From: Malachius bipustulatus
Taxonomy: Eukaryota; Arthropoda; Insecta; Coleoptera; Melyridae
Reading direction: 5' to 3'
Length of the DNA: 64,000 bases
Assembly: GCA_910589415.1 (NCBI GenBank)
Contig: OU342631.1
Coordinates: 20,150,001 to 20,214,000 of the forward strand
Part shown: piece by piece, positions 21,362-32,177 of the stretch
Position numbering within the stretch: position 1 is the stretch's first letter
Layout: the number at the start of each line of letters is the position of its first letter
Made by a program: the position numbers and the translations under genes
Notes under the pieces: model-generated
Database searches by the model: none
What the model was told of the DNA's origin: nothing
What the model saw: only the letters and a program-made list of their open reading frames with translations

Positions 21362-22753
21362 ATGAACCCCGCTTCAGCCCTGCTCAGCGATGAGCTTACC
21401 TATGAGATTGCGTTGAGGAACCAAACACCTCAAAGTACGCAAGACAAGCGAAGGAAACAATTCCGAGCGCTTATTAATAGGGAAGATTCTACGGTAGCGT
21501 TAGAGTCACCCTACGATTTTGATAAGGATCTTTCTGAAATCAAAGCAACTTTGCTAGATTTAAAGAAAAAGATTCCTGAAGCTTCTGGATTGTTCACTGA
21601 TCTTGCAAGCAGACGTATCCCTTTTCGAGTGGATCATGTTATCGCTCGAATAAACAGATTAAATGTTGAAGCTGATGCTTCTAAGAAATTTCATAGAGAT
21701 GAGGCTTATGGAGAAGCACTCCAGTTGGAGGGAGAATGGCTTCTGAAGTTGGATGAGAATGAACCAGTCGTTCCTCCTGTTTCTGATATCTCGCAATCAT
21801 CTACCTCAACAGCTAGTACCAAATACAGTGTCCCTGTACATAAGTGGAACCTAAGGTTTTCAGGCTCTAGTAAAGACAACCTGATTTATTTCCTAGAAAG
21901 GGTTCGAGAATTGCAAATCTCGCGGAATGTTTCCGATGAGAGTCTTTTTACTTCAGCAGTTGACTTATTTGAGGATAAGGCCCTCACCTGGTATCGCAGT
22001 GTTGCCGGTTCGTTAAAATCTTGGCAGGAAATTAAGTTAAAGTTGAAGGAAACTTTCTTACCCCTATCTTACGATGATGATCTTCTCAATGAGATCAATC
22101 ATCGCACTCAAGGAGAAGAGGAGCTAGTAGCCCTGTATGTAGCCTCCATGAAAGAACTTTTCAAAAGACTTTCGATTATTCCCTCAGAGGAGGAACAGTT
22201 TAAAATCATAAAGCGGAATCTACACCCCTACTTCCTGAACCATTTAGCTCTGGTTGAAGTGTCAACTGCCAATGAGATTATCTCTATATGCAAGAAGCTA
22301 GAAGACAATAGGGCCATGATTTCTAAATATCGACCCCCTCCCTCAAAGAAGGTGCATAGTCTCCTTAGTTCAGACCTGGCATGTCCAGATGAGGCCATTC
22401 TAACATCGGCAAAACATTCCTTTGTCCCTTCAAGGTCAACTTCTCGTCTTTCAGGAAAACGTGATGCAGGTCACGACCAAGCTTCTTTACCTTTCTGTTG
22501 GAATTGTTCTAACCAGGGTCATCTCTACCCAAAATGTCGAAAACCCAGAACTATTTTCTGCTATGGTTGTGGAAAGAAAGATGTTTTTAAACCAAAATGT
22601 CCCTCTTGCTCACCGAACTATTCTCGCCCAAAAAACGAGAAGACTGCGCGTCAGGGTGCAACGCAGCAGGAGTCAAGACACCCAAAAGTATCTCTCCCTT
22701 CGAAGAGGCCCGTGGATACAAACCACGCAAGCCCCTCCGAAAACCAAAAGTAA
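21362..22753 (+). CDS. gag: Gag polyprotein of the LTR retrotransposon
   Basis: 463 residues from ATG at 21362. The capsid-like central region (about 160-320) has the retrotransposon-gag signature (DLFEDKALTWYRSV, then LKLKETFLP). Two zinc knuckles follow. The first is a regular CX2CX4HX4C (C379, C382, H387, C392). The second has valine in place of histidine (C400, C403, V408, C413). Gag packages element RNA in the virus-like particle. The frame continues past the slippery site at 22630 and ends at 22753, so it overlaps the -1 frame of pol. Confidence 0.93.
   Translation: MNPASALLSDELTYEIALRNQTPQSTQDKRRKQFRALINREDSTVALESPYDFDKDLSEIKATLLDLKKKIPEASGLFTDLASRRIPFRVDHVIARINRLNVEADASKKFHRDEAYGEALQLEGEWLLKLDENEPVVPPVSDISQSSTSTASTKYSVPVHKWNLRFSGSSKDNLIYFLERVRELQISRNVSDESLFTSAVDLFEDKALTWYRSVAGSLKSWQEIKLKLKETFLPLSYDDDLLNEINHRTQGEEELVALYVASMKELFKRLSIIPSEEEQFKIIKRNLHPYFLNHLALVEVSTANEIISICKKLEDNRAMISKYRPPPSKKVHSLLSSDLACPDEAILTSAKHSFVPSRSTSRLSGKRDAGHDQASLPFCWNCSNQGHLYPKCRKPRTIFCYGCGKKDVFKPKCPSCSPNYSRPKNEKTARQGATQQESRHPKVSLPSKRPVDTNHASPSENQK
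22630..22636 (+). promoter_or_regulatory. -1 ribosomal frameshift heptamer
   Basis: A AAA AAC lies in exactly the required phase: AAA (22631-22633) and AAC (22634-22636) are gag codons 424-425. A -1 slip enters the pol frame upstream of the protease. X XXY YYZ sites are the classical retroviral signal. Confidence 0.85.
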
Positions 22754-25700
22754 ATATCTTTACGACTGCGGACCTCCACCATCAAAGGAATATGTGGAAG
22801 GTCTGGTTAAATAGAGTCTCTGATTTCTATCAGACTCCAATTGTCATCCCTAAAAATAAACCTAGTAGGTCTACGACCCCTGAAATGATACCCCCAATCG
22901 TGTCTCAAATTCTACAACCCGATCCAGTAGATAACCGTCCCTATATCTCGGTGGATATGCAAGGAAAGCGTTTCACTGCTCTTTTTGACACTGGAGCGAA
23001 TATTTCGGTTTGTGATGTTGAAGTCATAAAAGAAATTTTCGGCAGAACCCATGATTCCTCTGGAAATTCAGATCTCTTATGTTCCCTTCGAAATGCAGAT
23101 GGTTCACCATTACCTGTTACTTCAATCTTGGACCTTACCTTAACTATTGATGACGTCACTAAAGTTGTTCGTTTTCATGTTGTACCTTCTATCTTGCCCG
23201 AGATTATCTTAGGTATGAACGTGGCCATAGCTTTCAATATCTCTATTGATTTTTCCAGAGATTCATTTGAGGTTAGAGACCGGGTGGATCCTCCCTCCTG
23301 TTTTGATGAACCCCAGGTTAGCACCATAAGTAGAATCCATGATCTTTCTACTCTCCCTCCTGAAGATGTCGTGAAATTGAACCCGATTATCGAAAAATTT
23401 CAAATTTTATCTCCTATCGATGTGCTGCCAGAAACTTCTGTTCTCTGTCATTCTATAGAGACCCCGAATGCCAAACCTTTTAGGCAAAGGCAGTATCCCT
23501 TGTCTCCGGCAGTACAAAAACTTCTAAATGAGGAAATTGATAAGCTTTTGAAACTTAACATCATAGAGAAAAGTAATTCCCCTTGGTGTTCACCAGTCCT
23601 TTTAGTGAAGAAAAAGGATAATACCTATCGTATGTGCTTTGATGGGAGAAAACTAAATGAAGTTACCACCCATGATGCATACCCTCTACCTAGGATAGAT
23701 TCCATTCTCTGTAAACTGCGAGACGCAAATTTTCTTTCCTCTATAGACTTAAAGCAAGCCTTTTTCCAAGTACCTCTAGACGCTGAATCACGTCCAAAGA
23801 CAGCTTTTATAGTACCCGGAAGGGGTTTATACCAGTTCCGGCGTATGCCTTTTGGTTTGCGGAACAGCGCACAAACGCAACAACGTCTCATGGACAGGAT
23901 CATTGGACCTGACCTCGAGCCGTTCGTTTTTGTTTATCTGGATGACATAATTGTTGTCACCCATACCTTTGAAAAACATCTTGAAGTTCTAAATGAAGTC
24001 TATGAAAGGTTACGTAAGGCCAACCTCACAGTGAATTTTAAGAAGTGTCAATTTTGTCGCGATTCTCTTTCTTTCCTTGGATTTATTGTAGACAAACAAG
24101 GTCTCCGTGTTTGTGAAGATAAAGTAAAGTCAATCACAGAAGCTCCCATTCCTCGCAACACCACAGGTGTCAGGCACATTCTAGGCATTTTGCAATATTA
24201 TCGTAGATTCGTCAAAGACTTTTCCACTATTAGTGCCCCTATCTCTGCGCTTTTGCACAATAGAAAGAAGGGACAGTCTATTACTTGGACTTCAGAAGCT
24301 GACCAAGCCTTTAAACTTCTTAAAGAACGCCTAACATCGGCCCCTGTCTTGGCTAGCCCTGATTTTTCCAAGCCTTTCTGCATACAAACTGATGCAAGTG
24401 ACTATGGAATTGGCGCAGTTCTGTATCAAGAAGACGAAGGTTTCGAACACCCGATAGCCTACGCTAGTCGCACTCTCTCTAAGGCAGAGAGAAAATACTA
24501 TGCTACCGAAAAAGAATGCCTCGGAGTCCTTTTCGGCATAGAGCATTTTCGTCCCTATGTTGAAGGCACCAAATTCACGGTCTATACCGACCATGCCTCT
24601 CTTCTCTGGCTTAAAAATTTTAAGGAACCCACAGGTCGTTTAGCTAGGTGGTGTGTACGACTTAGTCAGTTCAATTATGAGATGAAACATCGCAAGGGAT
24701 CTTGTAATGTTCCAGCAGATTTCCTCTCTCGAAATATCTCTCTTTTAACCGCGAATGATCTTACACCAGATGAGTGGTATAGGAAAATGGTGGAAAACGT
24801 CACGGGAAATCCAGATAGTTACCCAAATTTCACGGTTGAAAACGGTCTTCTTCTCAAACATCTGAAGCCGAACCATTCTTTATCGTCAAATCTCTCCAAT
24901 TGGAAAATAGTCATACCTACACCAAATAGGGATGATGTTGTCGCGTCTTTTCATAATCCCCCTACTTCGGCCCATTTCGGCGTAAGAAAAACCAAGGCAC
25001 GAATATCGGAATTCTACTATTGGCCCAAAATGGACCTAACGGTAAAGAAATTCATACGAAATTGTCAGGTTTGCGGTGCTCACAAATCGACTAATGTCGC
25101 TCGTGCTGGTTTAATGGGTGGTTATAAAAGCATAAGCTTCCCTTTCCAATTTATCTCCATAGATTTTATGGGTCCCTTTCCTAGGTCGAAGGCCAGGAAT
25201 ACACAACTTCTCGTAGTCACAGATTGGTTCTCTAAGTTCGTCCTGGTAAAGCCCATGCCGAACGCAACCGCAGCTGCAGTTGTAAAATATCTCGAAAATC
25301 AAGTTTTCTTGATCTTTGGTGTCCCTCAAATTGTTCTCTGCGATAACGCTCAGATTTTTAAGAGTACTCAGTTCACCAAGTTATTGGAAGAGTACCAAGT
25401 TAATTTGTGGTATAGTGCTAGACACTTGTCACAAGTCAACCCTACCGAGAGGACCAATCGAACCTTGCTTACCGCTATCTCGTCTTATGTGAAAGATAAT
25501 CACAAAGACTGGGATAAAAATGTCTACAAGGTGGCCCAGGCAATTAATTTGTCTGAGAACGAAGTCACCAAACATTTTCCTGCTTTTCTTGTTTTCGCTC
25601 GAAACATACCTATTGACGGAACCTTTTATGGTCCTGTTGAAAATAACTACCTTGCCCTACCAGAAGACCTTTCTTATGTGCATAGGGAAAATGATATCTC

Positions 25701-26022
25701 CAGATTACCTCCTATCTTTGAAGACGTCAGAGTCAAATTAAAAAAGGCTTATGACATAAATAAGAAGTATTATGATCTACGTAAGCGCCCAGATGTTTTC
25801 CAGGAAGGAGAGTTAGTATGGAAACATACTTACCCTCTTTCGAATGCTGCAAAGAACTTTGCTGCCAAACTGGCCCCCAAATTCGTACTTTGCCGAATTA
25901 CCAAGGCAATATCTAAATTAGTGTACGAACTACAGGATCAGGAAGGCAACCCGCTAGGTCGCTGGCATGTGAAGGACTTAAAGGCGTATGGAGGCAAAGA
26001 TCCGCCACGAATTGATGAATAG
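22636..26022 (+). CDS. pol: Pol polyprotein: protease, reverse transcriptase, RNase H, integrase
   Basis: The open frame runs to TAG at 26020-26022. An ATG at 22597 exists, but expression is expected as a gag-pol frameshift product. Residues are counted from that ATG. The protease DTGA starts at D131; RT YLDD is 447-450; RNase H carries D599 (TDAS) and D665 (TDH). An H2C2 zinc finger (HFGVRKTK to CQVCGAHK) is followed by the integrase triad D856, D916, E951. Position 918 reads DNA rather than the common DNG. The C-terminal domain ends WHVKDLKAY. All catalytic residues are present with no stops, so the copy could be functional. Confidence 0.94.
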   Translation, partial: REDCASGCNAAGVKTPKSISPFEEARGYKPRKPLRKPKVNIFTTADLHHQRNMWKVWLNRVSDFYQTPIVIPKNKPSRSTTPEMIPPIVSQILQPDPVDNRPYISVDMQGKRFTALFDTGANISVCDVEVIKEIFGRTHDSSGNSDLLCSLRNADGSPLPVTSILDLTLTIDDVTKVVRFHVVPSILPEIILGMNVAIAFNISIDFSRDSFEVRDRVDPPSCFDEPQVSTISRIHDLSTLPPEDVVKLNPIIEKFQILSPIDVLPETSVLCHSIETPNAKPFRQRQYPLSPAVQKLLNEEIDKLLKLNIIEKSNSPWCSPVLLVKKKDNTYRMCFDGRKLNEVTTHDAYPLPRIDSILCKLRDANFLSSIDLKQAFFQVPLDAESRPKTAFIVPGRGLYQFRRMPFGLRNSAQTQQRLMDRIIGPDLEPFVFVYLDDIIVVTHTFEKHLEVLNEVYERLRKANLTVNFKKCQFCRDSLSFLGFIVDKQGLRVCEDKVKSITEAPIPRNTTGVRHILGILQYYRRFVKDFSTISAPISALLHNRKKGQSITWTSEADQAFKLLKERLTSAPVLASPDFSKPFCIQTDASDYGIGAVLYQEDEGFEHPIAYASRTLSKAERKYYATEKECLGVLFGIEHFRPYVEGTKFTVYTDHASLLWLKNFKEPTGRLARWCVRLSQFNYEMKHRKGSCNVPADFLSRNISLLTANDLTPDEWYRKMVENVTGNPDSYPNFTVENGLLLKHLKPNHSLSSNLSNWKIVIPTPNRDDVVASFHNPPTSAHFGVRKTKARISEFYYWPKMDLTVKKFIRNCQVCGAHKSTNVARAGLMGGYKSISFPFQFISIDFMGPFPRSKARNTQLLVVTDWFSKFVLVKPMPNATAAAVVKYLENQVFLIFGVPQIVLCDNAQIFKSTQFTKLLEEYQVNLWYSARHLSQVNPTERTNRTLLTAISSYVKDNHKDWDKNVYKVAQAINLSENEVTKHFPAFLVFARNIPIDGTFYGPVENNYLALPEDLSYVHRENDISRLPPIFEDVRVKLKKAYDINKKYYDLRKRPDVFQEGELVWKHTYPLSNAAKNFAAKLAPKFVLCRITKAISKLVYELQDQEGNPLGRWHVKDLKAYGGKDPPRIDE

Positions 26023-26526
26023 TTCACTTCCTTCTCTCTCCAGAAATTTTATTTCTACCTAACTTTTATCTTCTCTACAACATATACAAACTCCTGTTTG
26101 GAATGAGGTTTGACAATACGTGAATTGAGAATGCTATGTCTTTTGTCGTATCTAGAATGAATGAAGAATGTATGCAGAATGAGCACCGTACCTTTCAAGG
26201 CATTTCTCAAGGATCTCGAAACTAGTTGTGTGAATGTGACGTCAAAGTATAAATGTTGCTAATTTTGGGATCGGTATCTGTTATCCTCAGTCTCTTATCT
26301 TGTACTATCGCTCAATTTTTGAGAACCCATAATTTTTCTGGTTATCTAAACTTTTACCTTAAGAAGGAGCTATTTATCTATCTTATCTGGCTAACGTTTA
26401 CAAGTCTAATGTTATCTCTTAAGTTTTCTTGTGTTCATTGAACCAAAGGAAAACACTATCTTACCGTTATGTCTACCTTACCTTGTCTTTTACCTTTTTA
26501 TCTTACTTACCACCTCGTTTGATAAC

Positions 26527-26717
26527 GGGTGCTTTCCCGACAGTTTCCGCCCTGCCTTAGGCTAAAGAGAAAACTGCCCTGTTTGTCCAAACAAGAGACA
26601 ACAGGTTATCTTTATCTTACCCACCATCTCTTTAAAGTAGGGTGCTTTCCCGACAGTTTCCGCCCTGCGTTACGCTAAAGTGAAAACTGCTCTGCTTGTC
26701 CAATCAGACGACAGCAG
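26527..26717 (+). repeat. Tandem hairpin repeat type 1 (2 units)
   Basis: Units at 26527-26605 and 26640-26717 share GGTGCTTTCCCGACAGTTTC and a downstream AAACTG that can pair with CAGTTT. The spacing is 113 bp. Confidence 0.85.
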
Positions 26718-26727
26718 ATTCCTTCTA

Positions 26728-26998
26728 TCTTACCTTACCTTATCTATTAGCACCACAGTAAAATGGTGGCTAATGCTTATCTTAGATATTTCTTTTCAAT
26801 GAAGGAAAGAAATTATCTTATCTTACCTTACCTTATCTATTAGCACCACAGTAAAATGGTGACTAATGTTTATCTTAGATATTCTTTTCGATGAAGAAAA
26901 GAAATTATCTTATCTTACCTTAATACCTTTACCTATTAGCATCATAATGAAATGATAGCTAATCATTATCTTCTCTGCGAATATTCTCCCAGATGGAA
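26728..26998 (+). repeat. Tandem hairpin repeat type 2 (3 units)
   Basis: Three units of about 90 bp, each with ATTAGC...GCTAAT-type arms at 26746-26774, 26836-26864 and 26935-26963. The stem pairs ACCA/TGGT in unit 1 and ATCA/TGAT in unit 3, a compensatory change that supports pairing in RNA or DNA. Confidence 0.8.
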
Positions 26999-28205
26999 AA
27001 TAGAAATGTATGTGAATTCGAGTTCTGAATTTGCAAAGGTGGCTTTAGATATTCAGTGCTGAAATAAAGGAATCTGAACACTGGTATCGAATACCTCCTA
27101 TCTCAGCGATGAAAATGGTTTTCCCATTTTGTCTTATCTTTCCGAATGATTGAGCTATCTTACTGTGTCTTTGATGTTTATCCAGTAATCCAGACGATTA
27201 TTGATGTTTTCTTGAAGCGATTATTGGAAGTATCCAAGTAATTTGTTCCGTATGACCTTTGAGATTTATCTGACAAGGACACGTAAAGTGACTTTCAATG
27301 ATCAGTTATCTTAGTTTGTCCCTTTGTAACTAGTAGTAGTTAGAACAACTACTTATCCATTTCGAAACTTTCCCATAAAGGAGTAGAATTATCTACATTT
27401 CGTTTTCTTACATTTATATCTTTCCCTATCTATTTTCATTGTAAGGAATGAAAATTATGTATATTATGTATTATGAAAATTATCTCTCCCCATTCGCATA
27501 TGTTTGCGAATACCTTTTGAGTTATCTGTATATATGTTTAATTATATCTATTCCGTTACCTTGACTTTTTATGATGAAGTCAGAATTTCTGGATTTGTTT
27601 AGTTGTCCATTCTATCGAATAGCAGCCCTGTTTCCGAGAGTTTTAGTTTGTGTGAAAACTCCCATAGCAATTTTCTTAGTCCTTCAGTGTTGGCGGTTTT
27701 TGAAACCCCAGGCTGAAGTAGTGTTCAAAACTATGGGTGGTTGAACATCAAACAGAACAGCGCAGCTCTATTAAGAGCGAATCTGTTATACCGAAATGTT
27801 ATAACTTAATTTTAATTCTTGTATATACAATATCTAATTATAAGTGTTTATAATAATAATCAACTTAGTAGCATGTTATCTAGAAAGAATGCATGTACAT
27901 TTTCTTTTATCTACTTAGCATTAAGGTTTTGTAATTATAAATTTAATCTGCATGAGCGAGTTAAATATTTCTTTTTGTATCGTATAGCTAGTTAAAGTGA
28001 CTAACTGTGCGATATTATCTGAACGAATAGTAAACATGGTAGAAAACTTTTACAAGGTCTGTTTTTGTAGAACACTATTCTCTCTCTTTTTCGATTTGTG
28101 TTGTCCTTGTTGGTCATCCACAATCATACCTTCATGTATACCCTTCTACGGGTATAGAAAGAACTAGAATTTTCTTCTAGTTTTTGAATTTTCTCTTGCA
28201 TCGGT

Positions 28206-28216
28206 AAGGGGAGGTG
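28206..28216 (+). promoter_or_regulatory. Polypurine tract
   Basis: AAGGGGAGG followed by TG directly before the TGTAACG of the right LTR; the plus-strand primer site. Confidence 0.85.
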
Positions 28217-29940
28217 TGTAACGTGAATACGTCACCTGTTGTCCTCCTTGCAAAGCTTCCCTCGTTTTAAAGAGAATTGTAAAATTACAGTTCCCTACAA
28301 CTCCCTATAATATAGATCGCATCTTTAAACTGACTACCCACACCGTATGCCGGCGCTGGTACTGTCCGGATAATTCACTACTAGATGGCATTGCACGTTT
28401 CGTTTCACTTAGATCCTGAGTTCCTTTCAGGAACCAAATAAGCTGTCGTTTCAGTCCGATCCTGAGTTCCTTTCAGGAACCAAATAAGTTGTCAACTGTC
28501 AATCAGATTTCAGTATCTGCCCGTGACATTTCTCCTTTCACCAACCGAAGGCGGACTTCCTCTCGAGTTCACGGAACTGAATTCACTTCCTTTTTATCTG
28601 TCGACCAGGAAAGATTATTCTCTTAACCGTTCCCGTACGAAGCCTGTTGTACAGGGTAAGTCGCCATTACGGATATTCTAGAAATGAGTTCTAATTCGAT
28701 TATTACTTATTTTTAGCTTCGGGGATTTTATCTCAACTTTACCTTATACCTTATCTTTACCTTTATCTTTGGTAAATACCTTGTCCTTTCCGGTATTTAC
28801 TAATTATCTGGATTTAATTGCCTATTGCAACCGAGGAAGCCATCTTGAACTAGGAGACAAAGGGAGCGGTGGCCCAATTTTGTTCTTCAACTATCTGAAG
28901 GATCTTTCCATCGTTTTCAATTATCCATGGTGAAATAATTCAACGTTTCGAAGATCTTCAAAAACAACATAACATTTTCCTGGTGCTAGTGCTATCTTAG
29001 GACTTTTCAACCCCAGGAGCCTCGTCAGGGCGCGGTCCCTACACCTGCTGGTTTTCTTCTGGAGATTTCAATGCCTGATTAAGCACCACACCTAGTAAAG
29101 TCCAGGAGTTATTAATATCCTTTTTACTGTCAAAATAAAGACAGTTTTTACCTCAATCAGCTTCATCCCGGAAACTGTAAGTGTTGTCTTTTATTTTATT
29201 TCACCGATCATGACGAAGAAGGACTAGAAGATCAGTGCTAACTTAGTAAATTAATTAATTACCACTCACGAACTTTATCTTTCCCGATATAAATGATATC
29301 GGAAGTATCTTATTCTTTTGTACACAGCTGTACAAGATAAAGGATCCTTTATTTTTAAACAAACTGATTGTTTAAACATATTTATATCAGATTTAAAGCT
29401 TTTAAAATAAGACAGGATAATTACTTATTTGATTTTAATTAAACAGGAAATGTAAACCATAATTTGCTCATTAAACATCTGTCCATTTCAACTTATTCTT
29501 TGAAAATCACATTAACATCTTTATAACCCTAAATCTACTTTTTATTAGTTCTTCATAGAGTTTAGGTAGCACAATAAAAATAAGAACTCGAGCAAATCGA
29601 GTTAATAAGAACTGAAGAACTCTTTGGCATCCCTAATCTACCTTAGATACCTATATATAGGGTGTACCTTTTTAAATAATTAAAGCAGCAGAATAACTAG
29701 CACTCTGATAGTATTTGATTCAGTTTTCAAGTTATTCAACATCATTATCTTCAGAGAAATTTGTCGTGAAAGTTTCTTTTGCAGTATTATCGTTTTGCCG
29801 AAACAACATTTTGCCCTTCGCTTGCACTGCAAGCTCTCGTTACTGCTACTTTCGACATTCCCTGATTTTATAATTTTGTTTTGCTCACGCAGCTAAACTT
29901 TTATTTGCTGGCGCTGAGATCAAAACGCGAATAAGCTGCA
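28217..29940 (+). repeat. Right LTR (1724 bp)
   Basis: Same length and sequence as the left LTR except C at 28786. It provides the transcript's polyadenylation region. It is followed by ATCT, the duplicated target. Confidence 0.95.
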
Positions 29941-32000
29941 ATCTTAATAAAAAATATGATTCTTTTTCATTTTAACTTTATCTTAAGTTCATCTTGAAAG
30001 AAGGACACTTTAGTGAAAAACGGCAGGAAGAAAATCCAATCATTTTTGACCAAACAATGTGTGGCTTGACCAACTTTTTTGTAACACACTGTTTCCTTCA
30101 TTGTTCAGTAGTAATAATATTACCTACACATATTTACCAATTTTTTGTGTGCATATGCACGCAGGGTACAGAGCTTTTTTCAGCGTTCAAGAAGTTTCTT
30201 ACCTTGACGCATATTCTATTATATAGCCGTATGGTATCCATATGGTATCCATAGCTATATACTGACATAGTGCGCCGCTTCTGTTTGATCACCGCTTTGA
30301 GTAGACATAACTAGCAGCAAAAGCGAAGCTTCCTTGTGTAATTTTTAGACAGTTCGTTCTTACTTGACCCTAATTTGAAGCTAACTGAAACGATATGACT
30401 TCTTGAAGTCACCATCAGTATCATCCAGCAATCATAGTAACGAAATCACCAGGAACGATTAAAAACAGGGCGGAGTTATCAGAGAATGGTTATAAGCATG
30501 CTTGGTCATAGCACAGCATTTCCAAAGCATGCTTTGGTTTTGTTGCAGAATGATCATAATTTATGGTGATCAATTTTAGTGCAAGCAAATTTTTAAAACA
30601 GTTTTACTCGGAAACAGGCCATTTTATCGTGATAGACAAAGAGGACCTTTTCCGAAGATTTCTTCATGTTCTTTAATCATGCGTCTTCAAAACTCAGAAA
30701 AAAATATTACGAAAAAAGTTATAGGCCTTTTTTTGAAAGTCAAGGGCAGTTAAGGCCTATTGATTTCGAGGAATTTAAGTCTAATTTGGACCAAGGATGC
30801 GAAGCAAGATCAGTAGCAAGTGTATCAAATTTTAAGAAAATCCGTACATCAGAAAAAAAGTTATTAAAAAAATTGATTTAAAAAAATCAACTTTGGAGGC
30901 TTATAACTTTCTTATTATTGTGAGTTTTCGAAAAAAAATTATGGATACTTTTGGCAATATTTTATCAAGTAGAATTACCACTTTAATTATTTGGGCATAA
31001 TTTCGGACACCCATTTGAAAATTTCAGAACGGTAACCACTACTTGAGCTTCAGTCTGAGGCGGTTGAAGTTTGAGGAAAGGATGTTGAGAAAAAAGGTTT
31101 AATTTGAAACAAAAATCCATGTTTTTTGTGTAGGTTGGTATGCATAATGAATGAATTAAGTAGGTAGGCGCTAAAAATAATTTCAAAATTTATAAAATTT
31201 ATTTCTCGACAATGTATTTATTTATAGGTAGATAGTAATAGATACAATGAACTTATTTTCCCGCTCGTACAGAGGATTCATTCAGACTAGTAATTGCGGC
31301 TATTACTACTACTATACTCTTACACTTAGTCTAATGATGTTCCCTGTAAGAGCAGCGAAACACAGTCGTTATTGTAACTCCAAAGGTATCTTTTTGAAAG
31401 GAACTATTAGGTAGAATTTTAACACTAAAGTGACTTTTAATCAACAGGTAGAATTAATAGAAAAACTTTAATTTATGAGCAGAATAATAATTGTAATATC
31501 GGTACTCATCGATTTTTTTTTTCAACTCGGACTAAATTCGCTATTAAAATTCTTGTTATGCAACGTACTTTTTAATTCATACTAACATAATTAAACTAGG
31601 AATTATGAGACGTTATCGTTGATTTATAAAAAAAAAACTTAAACTAACAACACTTAAGACACAAATAAAATGGTTTAATTCATATACCTATACCTACCAA
31701 CTTTTGTGGGTCAGTTTATGTCTAAAAAAATCATACTTACGATAAATCTGAACATAATTAGATTGATCATATCACAAAAATCAAATTTTCTGGCGAGAAA
31801 ACCGCGCGCGATTGTGCAAAGTAACCAACATGAATGTGTGGTAGGTACAGTGTAGCTTAATAAAGAATAACGACATAATAGGTAGGAAGAATGCCGATGA
31901 TAAATAAAACACTTGCAGTGGGTATTATAAAGGCTCATTTAGTTAACGTGCAGATTTCTGGGGCCGTTTCTAGAAAAAATATTTATTCCAGGGCCCTCCC
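29941..32000 (-). repeat. Upstream module 2 (belongs to copy A)
   Basis: Continuation of copy A's 5' flank after the retrotransposon. It matches module 1 from its first base. The donor-like TCAA/GTAAGAACG is kept (minus strand, cut after 30364). Interrupted by a half fold-back element at 30505-31012. Confidence 0.75.
30505..31012. mobile_element. Half of a 1.2-kb fold-back element
   Basis: Diverged match to one arm plus part of the core of the 37806-39002 and 41645-42841 elements, from GCATGCTTTGGTTTTGTTGC to a decayed CGGACACCC end. The opposite arm is missing. Confidence 0.75.
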
Positions 32001-32177
32001 TGTTTCACGATGGTGTACAAATTTTTGTCAGTAAAAATAATTATTGTAAAAATCAGAAATTCTATTACAAGTTATTACGAAGGAGCGAATAACTACTACG
32101 TTCATGATTTTTTAATTAAATTATTACAAAACTATCAAAACAATTCAAATTTCTAATAGGCATAATGAAACGCAATA

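Larger units (their letters stand above)
26023..28205 (+). other. Long 3' noncoding region of the retrotransposon
   Basis: 2.2 kb between pol and the PPT. The largest ORF (26253-26441) starts hydrophobic but is only 62 residues, and I do not accept it as env. The region has TTATCTTACC-rich tandem repeats described separately. Confidence 0.7.
18516..29940 (+). mobile_element. Complete Ty3/gypsy-type LTR retrotransposon
   Basis: 11425 bp, TG...CA ends, 4-bp ATCT duplication, two 1724-bp LTRs with a single seen difference (T at 19085, C at 28786), PBS, gag, pol, and PPT. Domain order protease, RT, RNase H, integrase places it in Ty3/gypsy (Metaviridae-type). The integrase NPTERTNR motif and the gag knuckles suggest the mdg1/412 side of the family (inference). 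No envelope ORF. Near-identical LTRs and open gag and pol mean a recent, possibly still active copy. It lies between copy A and its upstream module. Confidence 0.95.

Noticed and set aside
26253..26441. Small hydrophobic ORF after pol as an envelope gene
   Set aside because: Only 62 residues, no cleavage site, transmembrane-fusion layout or cysteine pattern. Probably chance in AT-rich sequence.
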